Assembly (NCBI GenBank): GCA_037176885.1
Contig: JAWWNJ010000023.1
Location: 1,860,001 to 1,924,000, forward strand
Direction of reading: 5' to 3'
DNA length: 64,000 nucleotides
Source: Favolaschia claudopus
Lineage: Eukaryota > Basidiomycota > Agaricomycetes > Agaricales > Mycenaceae
How positions within the stretch are numbered: position 1 is the stretch's first letter; each line of letters begins with the position of its first letter. Both the position numbers and the translations under genes were made by a program. The notes under the pieces were generated by a model. It was given only the letters and a program-made list of their open reading frames with translations, searched no databases and had not been told where the DNA came from. This document shows positions 22,475-34,226 of this stretch, one piece after another.

Positions 22475-23763
22475 TTATACAAAGATTGTTGGTGCTGTAT
22501 GTATACATATAATGCAGGTACAGTAGTCTGTGTTCGTAGAAGTATGCATAGTGGGCCCAGGAACCAGAAGGATTGCGAGGTAGCATTGATGGGGTGGGTA
22601 TACAATAGGATATCGGAGATTTTGAGGGCGTTGGTTGTTGAAACTAGCTGGGAAGCATAGGACAGAAGTGTTGCGGCACCGGGTTCGATACGACTCGCCG
22701 TAAGAGGGACCTCTCTTGAGTGATAGACAGTCGACGAGCTGGCGAAAGCGGCCACGCGCCAGGCATGCACTGTGGAGGGGGGTCCAATGCAGGAGCAAAA
22801 CGTGAAATTGACGGCAGTGAACTTCTTCTCGTAGACGTCGCGGCGGCACCTTGATCCGCACAGGGTTTGTCGATGCACGCTGTCGGAAATGGGTCAATTT
22901 AAAGATGTAGCAAGACGCTGAGGTTACTCACAGCGGGAGACGGCCTTGTGGACTCAGAGGGCGGAGTGCTTGCGGTCGAGTGCAAAGCGCGCAGCTGTCC
23001 CAGAAACTGGACGACTGAGTTTCTGTTAGAATACGCCGGGGAGATTAGCGATGAGCAAACCTTTAGCGCATTTCAACTCCACCATCTTCCGCTGCCATTT
23101 TGCAGGCGGTTTGTCGTCCTCCTCTTCGTCTTGGTTGCTGTCCGGCCTATGTCACCGCAACGCGTAAACAGTGTGTTCTACGGGGATCAAGCATACCCAC
23201 TCTCTTAAAACGTCCTCCATCGCCTCGATCAGCGGGCCGAATGTATTGGCAAACCACTTGGCGAGGTCAGCCGGAGTCAGCGATCTTTCCAGTAAGCCCA
23301 TAAACGCATAGAAGTTGGCGGTGGGGCAGGGGAAGTCTGAGTTTGACGAGACTAAGATTGTTGGCATGCCTCCGTGCTCGGTGAGGAATTTGAAGGTGCG
23401 AGGAACGTAGAGCTTTCTTAATATAATCTACGCGACCGATTCAGCAAAGATTTTACAGCGTGGAGAGGGACGAACATCGTAAACGCCCACCGCGTTACGG
23501 CGATATAACATGAAGTGATAGTATAGGCCGTATTGTGAGTGTCTTCCGCTGCGGATTACAAGCTCGATGCACTCGGGTGTTGGTGTTGTGTACTCTTCTG
23601 AAACCTCGTCTGGAATCGCTGGGTCACGGAAAGAGAATGTAGATCGAAGTAGAGCAGCGTCGAGGGCAACCATGAGTGGGTCGCCGCCATCGTCGTGGGC
23701 TTGCTTTTGGTGGTCATCTCGGGGTCGGCGTTGCGGCACTGTCGAGGTAGAACTAGAATCCAT
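22475..23763 (-). CDS. Orphan protein, multi-exon, complete copy
   Basis: ATG 23763; exon 1 to 23476 ends GVYD; exon 2 from 23427 reads IILRKLYVPRTFKFLTEHGG, then FPCPTANFYAFMGLLE and LAKWFANTFGPLIEAMED. A third exon with EEEDDKPPAKWQRKMVELKCAK and a fourth with VQFLGQLRALHSTA join in frame using donor GTGGGT and acceptor ACTCAG. The last exon runs towards 22475, where the stop is uncertain. I do not recognise the family. A 3' fragment survives on the left duplication arm with coding frame conserved in the shared exon. Repeat A lies directly upstream, so it may provide promoter sequence. Confidence 0.55.
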
Positions 23764-23861
23764 AATGGTGGTGGTAAGAGAGTAAGAGGAACAAAAAAGG
23801 AGGTTGGTGTCACATCAGGTCAAGAATCGAGATCGGCGTAACTCTCAATGTTGAAATTGGG

Positions 23862-24232
23862 CAAAAAAGGAGAGGGGGTGAGAGGCTACCTGTGGTGGCA
23901 TGTACACACATTTTTCACCTCTCTGGCGCGCACACAGCGGACATGCAACCAGGGGGGGCCCACAGGGGGCGGGGGGCTACGAGTGGCTGGTACGTTCAAA
24001 CCGAATTCACCCCAAAGCGCACCTCAATTAGAGACGGACGTACAACGATCGTACTGTGAAATTTTGAGACTCGATCGCTGGAATGTTGTACTGTGTTCGA
24101 GGCAACTAGAGCGACTATCCATAGGCACATTCGGGCGGCGCAGCGCTCGAGGCTGGAGATGTTGACTGTTGGTGGTGGTGGTGGTGGAAGCAAGCAAAGT
24201 GTTGGCCACGGCAAAGCGGTCGTGCAAATTTC
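23862..24232 (-). repeat. Dispersed repeat family A, copy 2
   Basis: Inverted relative to copy 1 (18738-19110), with words such as TGCATGTCCGCT and GGTGAATTCGGTTTGAACG conserved on the opposite strand. The end with the GTGG tandem triplets at 24170-24190 is expanded compared with copy 1. Confidence 0.65.
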
Positions 24233-24787
24233 AACCTTGCCCATTGCCCAACCAACCATTCGCGGCCCCAGCAGCTCTCGAGAGACAACTACGGCAGGGC
24301 CAGTACGCGCCTTTTCTGCAATCAATGGTCATTCTGTGGATGTCTTGGGCATTTTTCTCTGCTTTAGTCGACCCACGACGTTTCGGTATCCGCATCCACC
24401 CCTACGGCTTTGCTTACGACTCTTTTACTTCCTTTTGCTTGCGAAGGCACCGGGTTCACTTCACGAGAGCGTGGCGGCATGAGGCAAGGTGCTCGCGAGG
24501 GGATAACTAAACTCGGTTTTACAAAGGTCAACCAGTTAGGAGATGGTCATGACTATACAGTTACTCTACTGGGCTGGTCTTCCGTTCGTTCGTCGTTGTT
24601 GCTTCTTCGCTCGCAGCCAGGTGCAGCCCGGTGAGTTTGGATTGTCAACTGTCTCGGCATTCAAGCTTCAAGTTGAACCTTTTTTTCGTTCTGACTGAGA
24701 AGACTTCGACATTTTTCACAAAGTCCGCTTTGAAATGAATGGTTCGAATGTTTTACACTGTACACATGGCGTCACTGTTTTTTTGTT

Positions 24788-25652
24788 CTAATCCTCCACG
24801 ATACTGCCCAGTCCGCGAGCATTTTTCGATCTCGGCCCCGTTGTTGCGATTCCGGTTTCTCCTTCAAGATTGTCCATAAACAACATAGGAACCCTTTTCC
24901 GATAGACTCTCCATCGGACGCCGTCATGTAGAACTGCCAGGCCGGGCCAAATCGGCAGTATAATCAAGTCGGCGCGACCCCGCGATCTCGTTAAGAAACA
25001 GCCGGGATCGTACTACATTTGTTAGTGCGTCAGTTCTATATGCTACGGATACCCTCAATCTATGTAACTTACAGGTATGAACGTTGAATGGTTCGCCCGC
25101 GCCATCTCGGGAGGGCTCCAGTACGCGGGACGCAAAGTGGTGCTGCAAGGGTCGACCTCTTCAGATTCAAGAAGCCCCGCAGTTTCCTCCACAGGGCTAA
25201 CGTCCGAATCTGGATATACTGCTTTGTGCACAATCTTCCGATTTGATTCTATGATTGGTAGATCAGCGGCGCTCTATGAACAAGATACAAATTTTGCAGT
25301 CACTCTTTGGCTTTTTCTTGGATGTTGAGCTGAAACGGTACTCAGGATGAACTTCAGCCAGCTCTGCCCTCTCCGCCTGCGCCATGTTAATGTAGGGCTG
25401 TCTTTCCAGCTCACCCATGCTGGCCCAAACTTTGGCGGCGTCGCAGCTGACATTCACTTGGTTGACGATGTCGGGGGATCTTCTGTTGTATCCTTTGTTG
25501 TATTCGGAGCGAAAACACAGAAACGAGTTCCGCGGTTTCTTGATCTGCGGCGGGTGCGCAGCAATACGACCTTCATTCCAAGTGCTCTCTGCGCAAGCTC
25601 AGTCGCCGTGCAAGAGCGCAACGAGGATCATACCAGTTGTTGCCAAGTTCAT
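24788..25652 (-). CDS. HMG-box protein
   Basis: ATG at 25652 (MNLATT), a 45-nt intron, then an exon with an HMG box: KKPRNSFLCFRSEYN, then AAKVWASMGELERQPYINMAQ and AEVHPEYRF, followed by a basic SKKKPK patch. An intron with donor GTGACT and acceptor CATAG, then one with donor GTAAGT and acceptor TGTAG, lead to a Pro/Glu-rich region (YWSPPEMARANHSTF) and a C-terminus ending RGLGSIVED at the TAG 24788-24790. About 230 residues. HMG-box proteins of this MATA/Ste11-like type bind and bend DNA; in fungi many control mating and development, but this member's role is unknown. It lies in the block present only on the right duplication arm. Confidence 0.7.
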
Positions 25653-26527
25653 TGCCTGGTTGGGGCCTGAGCGCAAAACAGAACCCCATACTACAAAGCT
25701 GAGTCTTCTTTTATAAGAGGTATCACAGTGGACACCGTCTTGAAAAGAGCGGAGACTCAATAACAAAGGGAAAGCGACATTTGAAAGGAAACCAGCATTT
25801 TGGCGCTCTTAGATTTGAACCAGACTCGGACAACTGAAGGAAGCAGTCACTATCTAAGTAGATCTTTTCAATCGCCAATCATTCGATCAGCTGTCATGCA
25901 GGCAAATACACACGGAATCCCTTTCATTGCGCACGGAAGCTGCACGACTATTAGTACCGAAGCTTCCGACTGGAGGGACCGTGGTTTGGCGCAATTGAGT
26001 CTGTTCTACGTCAAGATAAAGCAAAAAAAAATGATGGGACGTGGTAGCGAAAGACGAGGCGAGCGCGCACATATCAAAAGTAGGTCGATAGGGTCAGTGG
26101 TCGCGGAGAAATGAGCCGCCGAAGCTGGGTGCGCAAAATATGACGAAAGTCGCGCGCTAACTTTTTGAAGTTTTTCCGCAAAAGGCAATAGCCCACGTGG
26201 ACCGTGACATTGTGACTGTTCGCGTTTTGCTACACCCAACCACGCCAGGAAGAGAAAGAGGCGTTCGTGCTGTTTTGTCTCTGTTCTATGCCCTATATCT
26301 AACGACTCAGAAGGAAGGTTGTTTATCAGCTGCTTTTCCTCTCCACAAACGCTTTGTGTCTTCGAGCTCAAGCTCTCATTGACAGTCAGTCCGAGAGCAC
26401 TCAAATCACTGTCGCCTTCAGCAGTTGCGGCTCCATTTTCAATGTGTTACTGTTACTCACATTGACCCACTCAACTTGTCTTCTTCATTATATACTGGAT
26501 TTGAGCCATTTGAAAGCGCCTGTAGAT

Positions 26528-28235
26528 ATGGTGCGTCTATTCAATGATTCGTTTACTGATCACAAACTGATCGTCCCTTTTGTTACTCCAGGACTCAGTG
26601 GGCATTGAAGAATTTCTGGCTGAGGAGGAGGAGGAGGGATACCTGGCCGAGCAGCTGTACAGCAATAACCCACAGCCGACTTCATTCGTGCTCGCCCATG
26701 GGCTTTCAATCCTCCAACTTCTTGCGACTTCAGCTGCAACTACTTCCGAGCCGAATGAGTTTGTGTCGGCGAATCATTTCCTCAAACTCACGACTCGACT
26801 CGCACTTCTCGAGGGCTGCTTCTCCCCTCAGCGACGCCTTCCCCCCGAAATGCTCGGCCTCATCTTCACCTTTTGTCTCGACGACGATCTCACAACCGAG
26901 TATACGCTCTCCGAGGAAGAACACATGCTTATCGTTCTCGGTCAAGTTTGTTCACGCTGGCGCGCCGTTGTGCGAATCATGATCGGATTTTGGACAAAAT
27001 TACACTTCCGCACGGCGGCGATGAAGCCCTGCAATGCTGCAGTTACTCAGCATTTGATCAGCCTTTCCCGGGATATGCCCCTGTCCCTCCGCTTTTCCAG
27101 CCTCATTTTCGACGGAGACGAAGAATACATTCAGCGATCCAACGACAGCGATGGACAGGCGAGTGCTATGGATCTCCCGTCGCTTTCTGCTCTCGAATGT
27201 GTGGTGGACAGATTGGAACAGCTAGAGCTGGATGTCACAGCCACAGACTTCCGCTGCTCTCTCGTTAACCGCAGTGATATGGAATTCTGCATGCTTTCGA
27301 CGCTGAGCATCTCGGTTGTTGACTCTAGGAAATGCGATTTTGAAGACTGTCTCGAGATATTCCGAAATGCACCTGTGCTGAGAACCTTGACCATCGTAGG
27401 GGATGAGCCACCTTCCGTGGGTGAGGACGGATGGCCACACATGGACACGGTCTGGTGCTCCAGCTTCCCCTGGAACCAGCTAACGAATTTAACAATCGAT
27501 ATCGGCATCATCGCAGCTGAAGCCCGTAAAATCCTTTGCCTCTGTACAGCCTTAGAAGTAGCCGTCTTCTCCAAACTCGCAGATGATCCAGCGGAAGAGG
27601 ACGCACGGTTCGGTCGCGTGCTTTATCCAGACAGTACCCTCCCGAATCTGCGCGAACTGTCCATCACCTCCGATAGGATGTTCTGCTGCGACGTTCTCGA
27701 ATGCATGTGGCTGCCCAATCTAGAGTCGCTGACTTTGGAGATGTTCAACTGCCTCGACGCCAACCCTATTCTGCGCGATTTGGCACAGAGGTCCAATTTC
27801 AGCCTCCTTCGCCTCCGTCTATGTGGACTTGATGGATTCGATCGCACAGCTGACGTACTCCACTCCTTCCTCACCCATATTTCAACCCTCCAGGAGCTCG
27901 ACCTGCAGTATTGCAGCGACCTTGTTGGCCTGATGAAGTCCTTCACCTACCCGCGTTCACAAGGTGGCCTGGCTCTCCTACGATTTCCTCACCTTCGCGT
28001 ATTCACTGTGACTCAGCCTGATTTGGGACCAGACGGAGAGTGTCCGAAGAGTTTTTTGCGGTTGGTGGAATCGCTTTCGCATCATGCTGGTGGTGGTGGC
28101 GAGACTCCGTGTCCTGTTCTTGAAACTATCCGGATTCCATTCCATGCGGATGGAGGGACAAGAATGAAGGAGCAGCTGGCTTCTGTTTGTGCGAATGGCT
28201 TCAATATTGAATATCTTTCATCGGACCCTGAGTAA
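26528..28235 (+). CDS. F-box-like/LRR protein, intact paralogue
   Basis: Exon 1 contributes only the start codon (26528-26530), followed by GTGCGT; exon 2 (26592-28235) starts DSVGIEEF and runs uninterrupted for 547 residues. The F-box-like core LPPEMLGLIFTFCLDD lies near residue 95 and is followed by leucine-rich repeats (LPNLRELSI, LPNLESLTLE, LQELDLQYCSDL). The C-terminus ends with FNIEYLSSDPE. Proteins of this kind bind Skp1 through the F-box and substrates through the repeats. The ATG-only coding exon is shared with the twin at 16497-18226, which supports the intron. The twin is frameshifted, so this appears to be the working copy. Confidence 0.8.
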
Positions 28236-29094
28236 TTACTCTCATTATAATCAAGTCTATATGTACGGTATTAATTAGTATCCTCTGTTGTGTAATGAAA
28301 GCAGCGAATCTGGATTCATTGGGTGATTTACTTGCACCCAACAATGTTGGGTCAGCCACAGATGAAGAATTATGCTGGCTAGTTGACAGAAGATATGTGA
28401 AGAGCGTCCGTGAGACTGTGCATCATACAATTAAATTAAGTATCATGATGTACAGCCAGGCTAATTATTGACGGTCAACGGTTATCGTACCTGGTCCGAA
28501 TGGATACTCAGTACGCCACGGATCTATCTAGGAGTTCGTATGCTAAGAGTAAGTATGAAGGGACTATCTATCATAACTAAAATAAAGAAACTAGGTGAGC
28601 ATGTGGCGAGATGTCGTTCAACTTAGGTTGTGAATTGTTTCGGCATTGAACTTTTTTCGTTCTGGCTATTATAGTCTTCTCCCACTGCACCGGATACCTG
28701 TGTGCCCTCCACGGTTTGACGCTAGCTGACTGAGAAGACCCAGCTCACCTTCCTGAATGAGAAAATTTCCTTTCTTGGAATGAGAGGAGTAGCAGTCTAA
28801 ATTTGGTAAACAGAGCGCGAGCGTTGAGCAGCCACAGGTGATCCTTGAACGGCTCAGAGCATTACTGTGCTGTAGAAATAATGTGTTCGGAATATCCTTG
28901 TCATTGCCAAGCCCGATAATGAGTTCTTGCCAGCTCAAAAACGCCTCTTTCAATATACAAATTATATCCAGAGAATCACCCGGGGCATTATCGTACAGAA
29001 ACTAATCCAATCCCGACAATCTAGAACCGGCGAATAACCGTCATCGTCATAAAGATCCAGAAGTTGTGACACAAAGACAGACATAGGGTCAGCG
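28236..29094. other. Spacer between convergent genes
   Basis: 28236-28620 is the outer flank of the duplication arm. 28620-29094 holds the 3' side of the ATPase-like gene; an open frame at 28669-28953 (minus) has no recognised motif. Confidence 0.4.
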
Positions 29095-31979
29095 TTAGAA
29101 TCTTTTCTTCTGAATACATCGCAGCCCATAACCGATCCCAAATTTAATCAGATCCAGCGGAATGTACCAAATAATGTTCTGTAATGGCAATTAAAAAAGA
29201 AAATTCAAGCACAAGGAGACATCACCGACCCAGACCCAGACAACCCCAATCCATTTAGGATCTAGAGAATGCACGGCTGCAAACTCCCAATTGGCATACA
29301 GAGCAATGATTGATGTGGTGGTCTGCGCTACGCAGAAGACACCTATTGCAGCGAGCGACGGCCGATAGCAGAAGGAAGGCAGTGTGCCAGAGCGCACGAT
29401 AAAGAGAAGCGCGTGTGAGATCTGGGCGACCTGTAAGAACACTAGCATATGCAGTTGACTATCAAGCGAGGCAGCGTCGAGGGAGAGACTGAACGTCCGC
29501 TGGAAGAAGTGAGTCCTCAGAATTAACTGGACGAGAAATATCCTAAGACAAGCAAGTTAGTATGATTGGGTAAACAGACGATAACTGAGCAACCAACGTG
29601 GAAAACGCCAGATAGACGCCATACACCGCAGAATAGCTTAGAATCTCCACGAGATCCCACTGCCTAGGTTTGGCTGAAGTCGGGACGGCGTGATCTACGC
29701 TGAGGGTCAGGATAGCCATATCAGTAACCAGTGCGACAAGCAGAATCATGAACGGCGGGAAGTCGAGTTTGTATATGAATTGCAATAGGGAGAAGCAAAG
29801 AACTGTGCGAATGCAGATGGTACAGGCATAGATGAAGCATGCACGAAGACGCCAGGATATTCGACGCGAGATGCGAACAGCTTCGACAAGTGTTGGGAGA
29901 GAAGACGGCGCTGAGATGGCAAAGTCGCCACCGAATTGGTTGATGGTGATGCTGACGTTCGCGGTCGAAGCCAGATCCGAATGTTTGCCTGCAAAATTAG
30001 ACACAACTAGAGTTGAGACAAGCGGGTGATATGCAGACATAACATCATACGCACTGATCATTCCACAGAAATCCCCCATATGTTGCAAACGCTGAAAGAA
30101 TTGCCGTACATCATTCGCATTGAAACTATGAAAAAGAAACTCTTTTCAGTGCCAGCCTGCACTGGTCATGATATAGCAGACTGATCAGCCTCACCTAGTG
30201 AAGCCGTTGCGTTCTATGATCAATTCGTCCAAAGGCTGTCCCTGATAGGACTCATACGTGAAAGCCACGCTGGGAAATATATTATCGCCCAACCCGATAC
30301 GTCTGCCAGTCGCCTTCGCAGTAGTCAGATCTAGATCCGTGGTCACAAGCTTCATTTGAAGCCCCAGCGCCGTCAAATCAGCAACAGCATGCTCTGTACC
30401 TTCCCGCAACGGCTGTCGGAAGCCGACCAATCCCACTAGCTCAAATCCATTCCCAAAGGCCTCTGGATCATCACCCTCCAGTTCTTCGTAAGCCAAAGCC
30501 AAGACATTTACACCTTGCAACGTAAACTCGTCGATATCGCCTTCAAACTGGTCCTCAGCAGCAGCCGTATGATTGCGCGTCCAATTTTCAGCAATATGCC
30601 CCGGTATGCCCTTGGCGACGCGTTTAATTCGTGTCGAGCCTTGAGTACGATAAGTAACTTGAATCGGCCCGTCCACATGGTTGAGGGCTCTCCATTTTAG
30701 GATCTCGATATCAGGATGACCCATGGCCGGCCCGCTATAGTATTCGTTCCATTCGGCATAAAAAGATGAATCGCTCATCCCTGCTGTGGCAGGTTTGGAG
30801 CTTTGCGAGTAGGCTGCCATCGAGCGTAGCTCAGCCTCCGTGAACGGTGGGTAGGCCTTGACATCGGCAACAGCGTACTGTTCCTCAGTGAGGGCAGTTT
30901 GCCCTACACCGAGAACCGTCACGCGTGCTAGTTCTTCCACCGCCGCGAGCCGGGTAGTAAGCACATTGTGATTGGCCATTTCGATGACACCAGCGGACAA
31001 CGCAACGCTGACCAGAGCGGGAATCGCGATCGGAATACCACCAATGAGGAGGACGAATAGAGCCGCCACCCCACGGTGGTAGGTGTAATGGAACCCCGCA
31101 TAGAGAACCACGGCTTCTGCGACGAAGAATACCATGATCAAGACGAAACAGAAGATACTGAGTCGAGCTACGATTCCGGGGAGCCCGTTCAGAGATGATC
31201 CAGGTAGACCATTAGCAAGGCACTTTTTGCCCTTGGCGATGACAAGTGCTGAAGCACTTCCTGAACTAGTTCTCCACCCGCTGAAAGCGCGAGGCTATTT
31301 GAGAAAAGAGTGATACTGAATGTGAAGTAAAACCTACGTCAAACACAAATCACCTGTCACTTTGGACGGTTCGGCTTGGAGATAGCCCGACATGTACAAC
31401 CTCCCAGAAGTCAATCGACAGTCTGCCGGTATCACGTCGTTCTTCGACAGGGAAATCATATCACCGGCGACGAGTTGCGCAGAGTCCATCTCTACCCATT
31501 GACCATCGCGTCTCACTCTAACCATTTGCACAAAACCTTCAGCAAATGTGGGAGACTGCTTCAATTTCTTGATAGCAAGAGAGGCTTGTCTCTCTGAGAA
31601 TACACCGACAGCAGCGTTGCAGCATAGCAGAATGATCAAACCCAAGAACGTCGACCAGTTCGGCGCGTGATGGGGGCCACTTGAGAGAGCAATCAGGCCA
31701 AGTGCGCTGCCTCCCAGCATCCAGCAGACCGGATTCGACAAATAACTCAGAAACTGCGTCGAAAAAGTCAGGGACAGAATTACCAATATCATGAATACAG
31801 ACCTGGGCGACGAAACCCTGTCGTGGTTTGGGTACGCGCTCCAACTCGCGTTTCCATTCCCCGAGACGGCGCGTAGCTTCATCGGTCGTTAAGCCATCCT
31901 CAGTGCATTGTAGTTGCTGGTAAACGCCTTCCAGTGGAGCCTCCGCGATATCCACAGAACCAGGGGCCGTAGAAGCCAT
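29095..31979 (-). CDS. P3A (plasma-membrane H+-ATPase) paralogue lacking catalytic motifs
   Basis: ATG 31979 to TAA 29095-29097, about six introns, roughly 850 residues. The P3A scaffold is clear: EGLTTDEA-type N-terminus, FLSYLSNPVCWMLGG, LLIGGIPIAIPALVSVAL, TGRRIGLGDNIFP, DFPPFMILLVAL, PRQWDLVEILSY, QLHMLVFLQVAQISHALLF, AQTTTSIIALYANW and WIGVVWVW. But the phosphorylation motif DKTGTLT is replaced by GVGQTALT, TGES is absent, the TGD motif is TTD, and GDGxNDAPAL is gone (DFCGMISA then GKHSDL). The membrane residues matching plant AHA2 Asn106 (CCNAAVGVF) and Asp684 (VTDMAIL) remain. An open frame of over 300 codons through the former catalytic core argues for selection rather than decay. It cannot work as an ATP-driven pump by the known cycle; it may be a regulator or a decoy. 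Confidence 0.82.
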
Positions 31980-32189
31980 CCCTACCGAGGACACTCGTCC
32001 AGGTGGACTGGCGAAATGAGAGACTGACACAGAACTGCGATTGCAGGCATTGAAGGAAGCTGTTGAACGTCGCAAGTCACGAACAAATTCCCAGAAACAC
32101 AGCCACGCTAAATTTGCGATTCGGCAGCCCGTTCGTTGCATTGGGCAAAAAATAGTACCAATACTGTGCTTCGGTAAATGCTATATACA

Positions 32190-34102
32190 CTATACATTCA
32201 GCCCACCGAACCCTAAATCGTCCCCGTCCTCTCTAGGTCTATCCTCAAACGGATCCCTCCGACTCCCCGTCTTCGCTCGCCACAATTGCGTATATATTTG
32301 TTTAATCCTCGCAAGTTGCGCGTCGACGGCAGCGGTCTTGGCGGCCAATGCCAGGAATGTCGCGTGCTGGGCCTGAAGCGTCGCATGGATACCCTGCGGT
32401 GTATATTGCGACGACTGCGCTTGGTTGGCTGAAGACGCCAGTTTGCGCTCAATTTGCTGGTAGCGGATGAGCTCGATAGACTTTCGGACAGTAGACATAC
32501 GAACCTCGATGGTCGACTTGTACCATGCCAATCGCTCACGCATCTGTATTGTGACGCGCGTGAAGAATCTAACACAAATAGAATGAGAATCTACAATGTT
32601 GATCGGAACACGACCCACTCACTCGAGCGGAAATCCAGCATGGTCTTTCAGATATGCCGCATTCGCATGCGGGTTCCTGAAGCCATCCACGATCCGTGTC
32701 GCCACGATTGTGTCCTGCACTGACTGGTCCGTCTTCGCCTTCAAATCGCGTGTAAAGTGTAGGTCGTCCCGGATCGCTGTCGTTGTGTTGATGAGATCCT
32801 GGGAGACATTCAGTTTATATTCAACGAACATTAACATTCTGAAAGTTGACCTTGTGTACGGCCCTAATCATCTCCTGTCCCTTCGTCGCCTCGTCCCCGA
32901 GTTTACGTTGATGGAGATCTTTGCTGATTTGGATGCGACCTTGGATGTGCGCGCTAGATTACGAGGCTTCAGAATAAGTAAGAAAACAGTGATCGGGGCA
33001 ACATACTCAATCTCCTCAAGCGTCTTCTTCACAACGTCCGGCAGGTCGTTGAATTTGGTCGATTTCGTGAACGGTGGAGGACCTTGCGAAGCTGCGGCAA
33101 ATCTAAGAATGCATGTTAGTACGAGGGCCCACATATCCAGATGAATGAGTTTACTGTTGTTGCTGTGGCTTCGGCGCAAACATCGAGTTGGCAGCATTGG
33201 GCGGACCAAACAGGGAACTGTTATTCGTCGTAGTGCTGACACCGAAAAGGGAGGGCTGCTGTTGAGGCTGATTCGTGTTCGTAGCAAATAGGCTGGTCCC
33301 GGCCGGTTTCGGGGGGCCGAATAAGGACGGAGTGCCACCACCAAAGAGACTGCCACCCGCCGCTGGTTGCTGCTGCTGCTGGTTTGTATTACCAAACAGT
33401 CCCCCGCCCGTCTGCGACTGTCCAAAGAGACCTCCCCCCGCCGCAGGTTGTTGTTGGTTCTGCACCGGCTGCCCAAACAAACTGCCACCAGCTGCTGGTT
33501 GTTGCTGAGACTGCCCGAATAATCCTCCAGTGTTTGCTGCTGGCTGCTGAGGTTGACCAAACAGACTTCCTCCACCCGCTGCCTGCTGTGCCGGCTGACC
33601 GAACAAACTACTGCCAGCAGCGGGCTGCTGCTGATTTTGTGGTTGTCCGAAAAGTCCCGCCGCAGGTTGTTGCTGCTGATTCTGAGGCTGCCCAAACAAG
33701 CTCCCAGTCGCCGGCTGCTGTTGCTGATTCTGCGGCTGTCCAAAAAGACTTCCAGCCGCGGGCTGTTGCTGCTGCTGCTGATTTTGGGCGCCAAACAGTC
33801 CACCACCAGCAGCTGGTTGCCCAAAGAGACTCCCACCAGCAGCTTGATTCTGCTGCTGCTGTGGCTGACCAAAAAGACTGCTACCTCCCGCAGCTGCTGG
33901 TTGACCGAATGCGCTCCCTAGCGCACCGGTGGCAGGTTGTGCAGGTGCGCCAAAGGCACCCGCAGGCTTCGGCTGTCCGAAGATATTGGTCGTGGCAGGG
34001 GTAGAAGCGGATTTAATACCAAAAGCCGAAGAACTAGAGAAACTCGAGCTAAGCAAGAAGAATCGAGGGAGAACAACGGACTTGCTTATTGGCGAAAGCC
34101 AT
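32190..34102 (-). CDS. NUP49: FG nucleoporin Nup49/Nup58-like
   Basis: ATG 34102; a 14-17 nt first coding exon (MAFAN) is joined to exon 2 by a GC-AG intron (34049-34085, donor GCAAGT), because no downstream in-frame ATG exists before the FG repeats. About 300 residues carry GLFG/SLFGQP repeats separated by Gln/Asn runs; then come PPPFTKSTKFNDLPD and a coiled-coil C-terminal half (INTTTAIRDDLHFTRDLKAK, KSIELIRYQQIERKL, TPQGIHATLQAQHATFLALA) ending GFGGLNV. This matches the channel nucleoporin Nup49 (vertebrate p58/p45), which joins Nsp1 and Nup57 in the pore's central channel and binds importins. The coiled coil gives complex assembly. The gene ends 210 nt upstream of the ATPase-like gene on the same strand. 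Confidence 0.88.
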
Positions 34103-34226
34103 TTGCTGAAGAATTCTCCGTTGGGTTCAAATGCGTAGACAGGATCGATGTAGCAGCGCAGCAGTAAAATGAGCGTGATATCACAAGTTCACCCGAGTAG
34201 AGTTGGCACCACAGAGTTCCAGATTT

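Larger units (their letters stand above)
22530..28620. repeat. Right arm of the inverted segmental duplication
   Basis: Mirror of 16106-19680: orphan gene (minus), repeat A (minus), spacer, F-box/LRR gene (plus) and its 3' flank. It is longer because it keeps the first exons of the orphan gene and carries a roughly 2-kb block at 24.36-26.44 kb with an HMG-box gene. Either the left arm lost these or the right arm gained them. Confidence 0.75.

Noticed and set aside
33384..34004. Plus-strand open frame of 206 codons
   Set aside because: Antisense shadow of the GLFG repeats of the nucleoporin.
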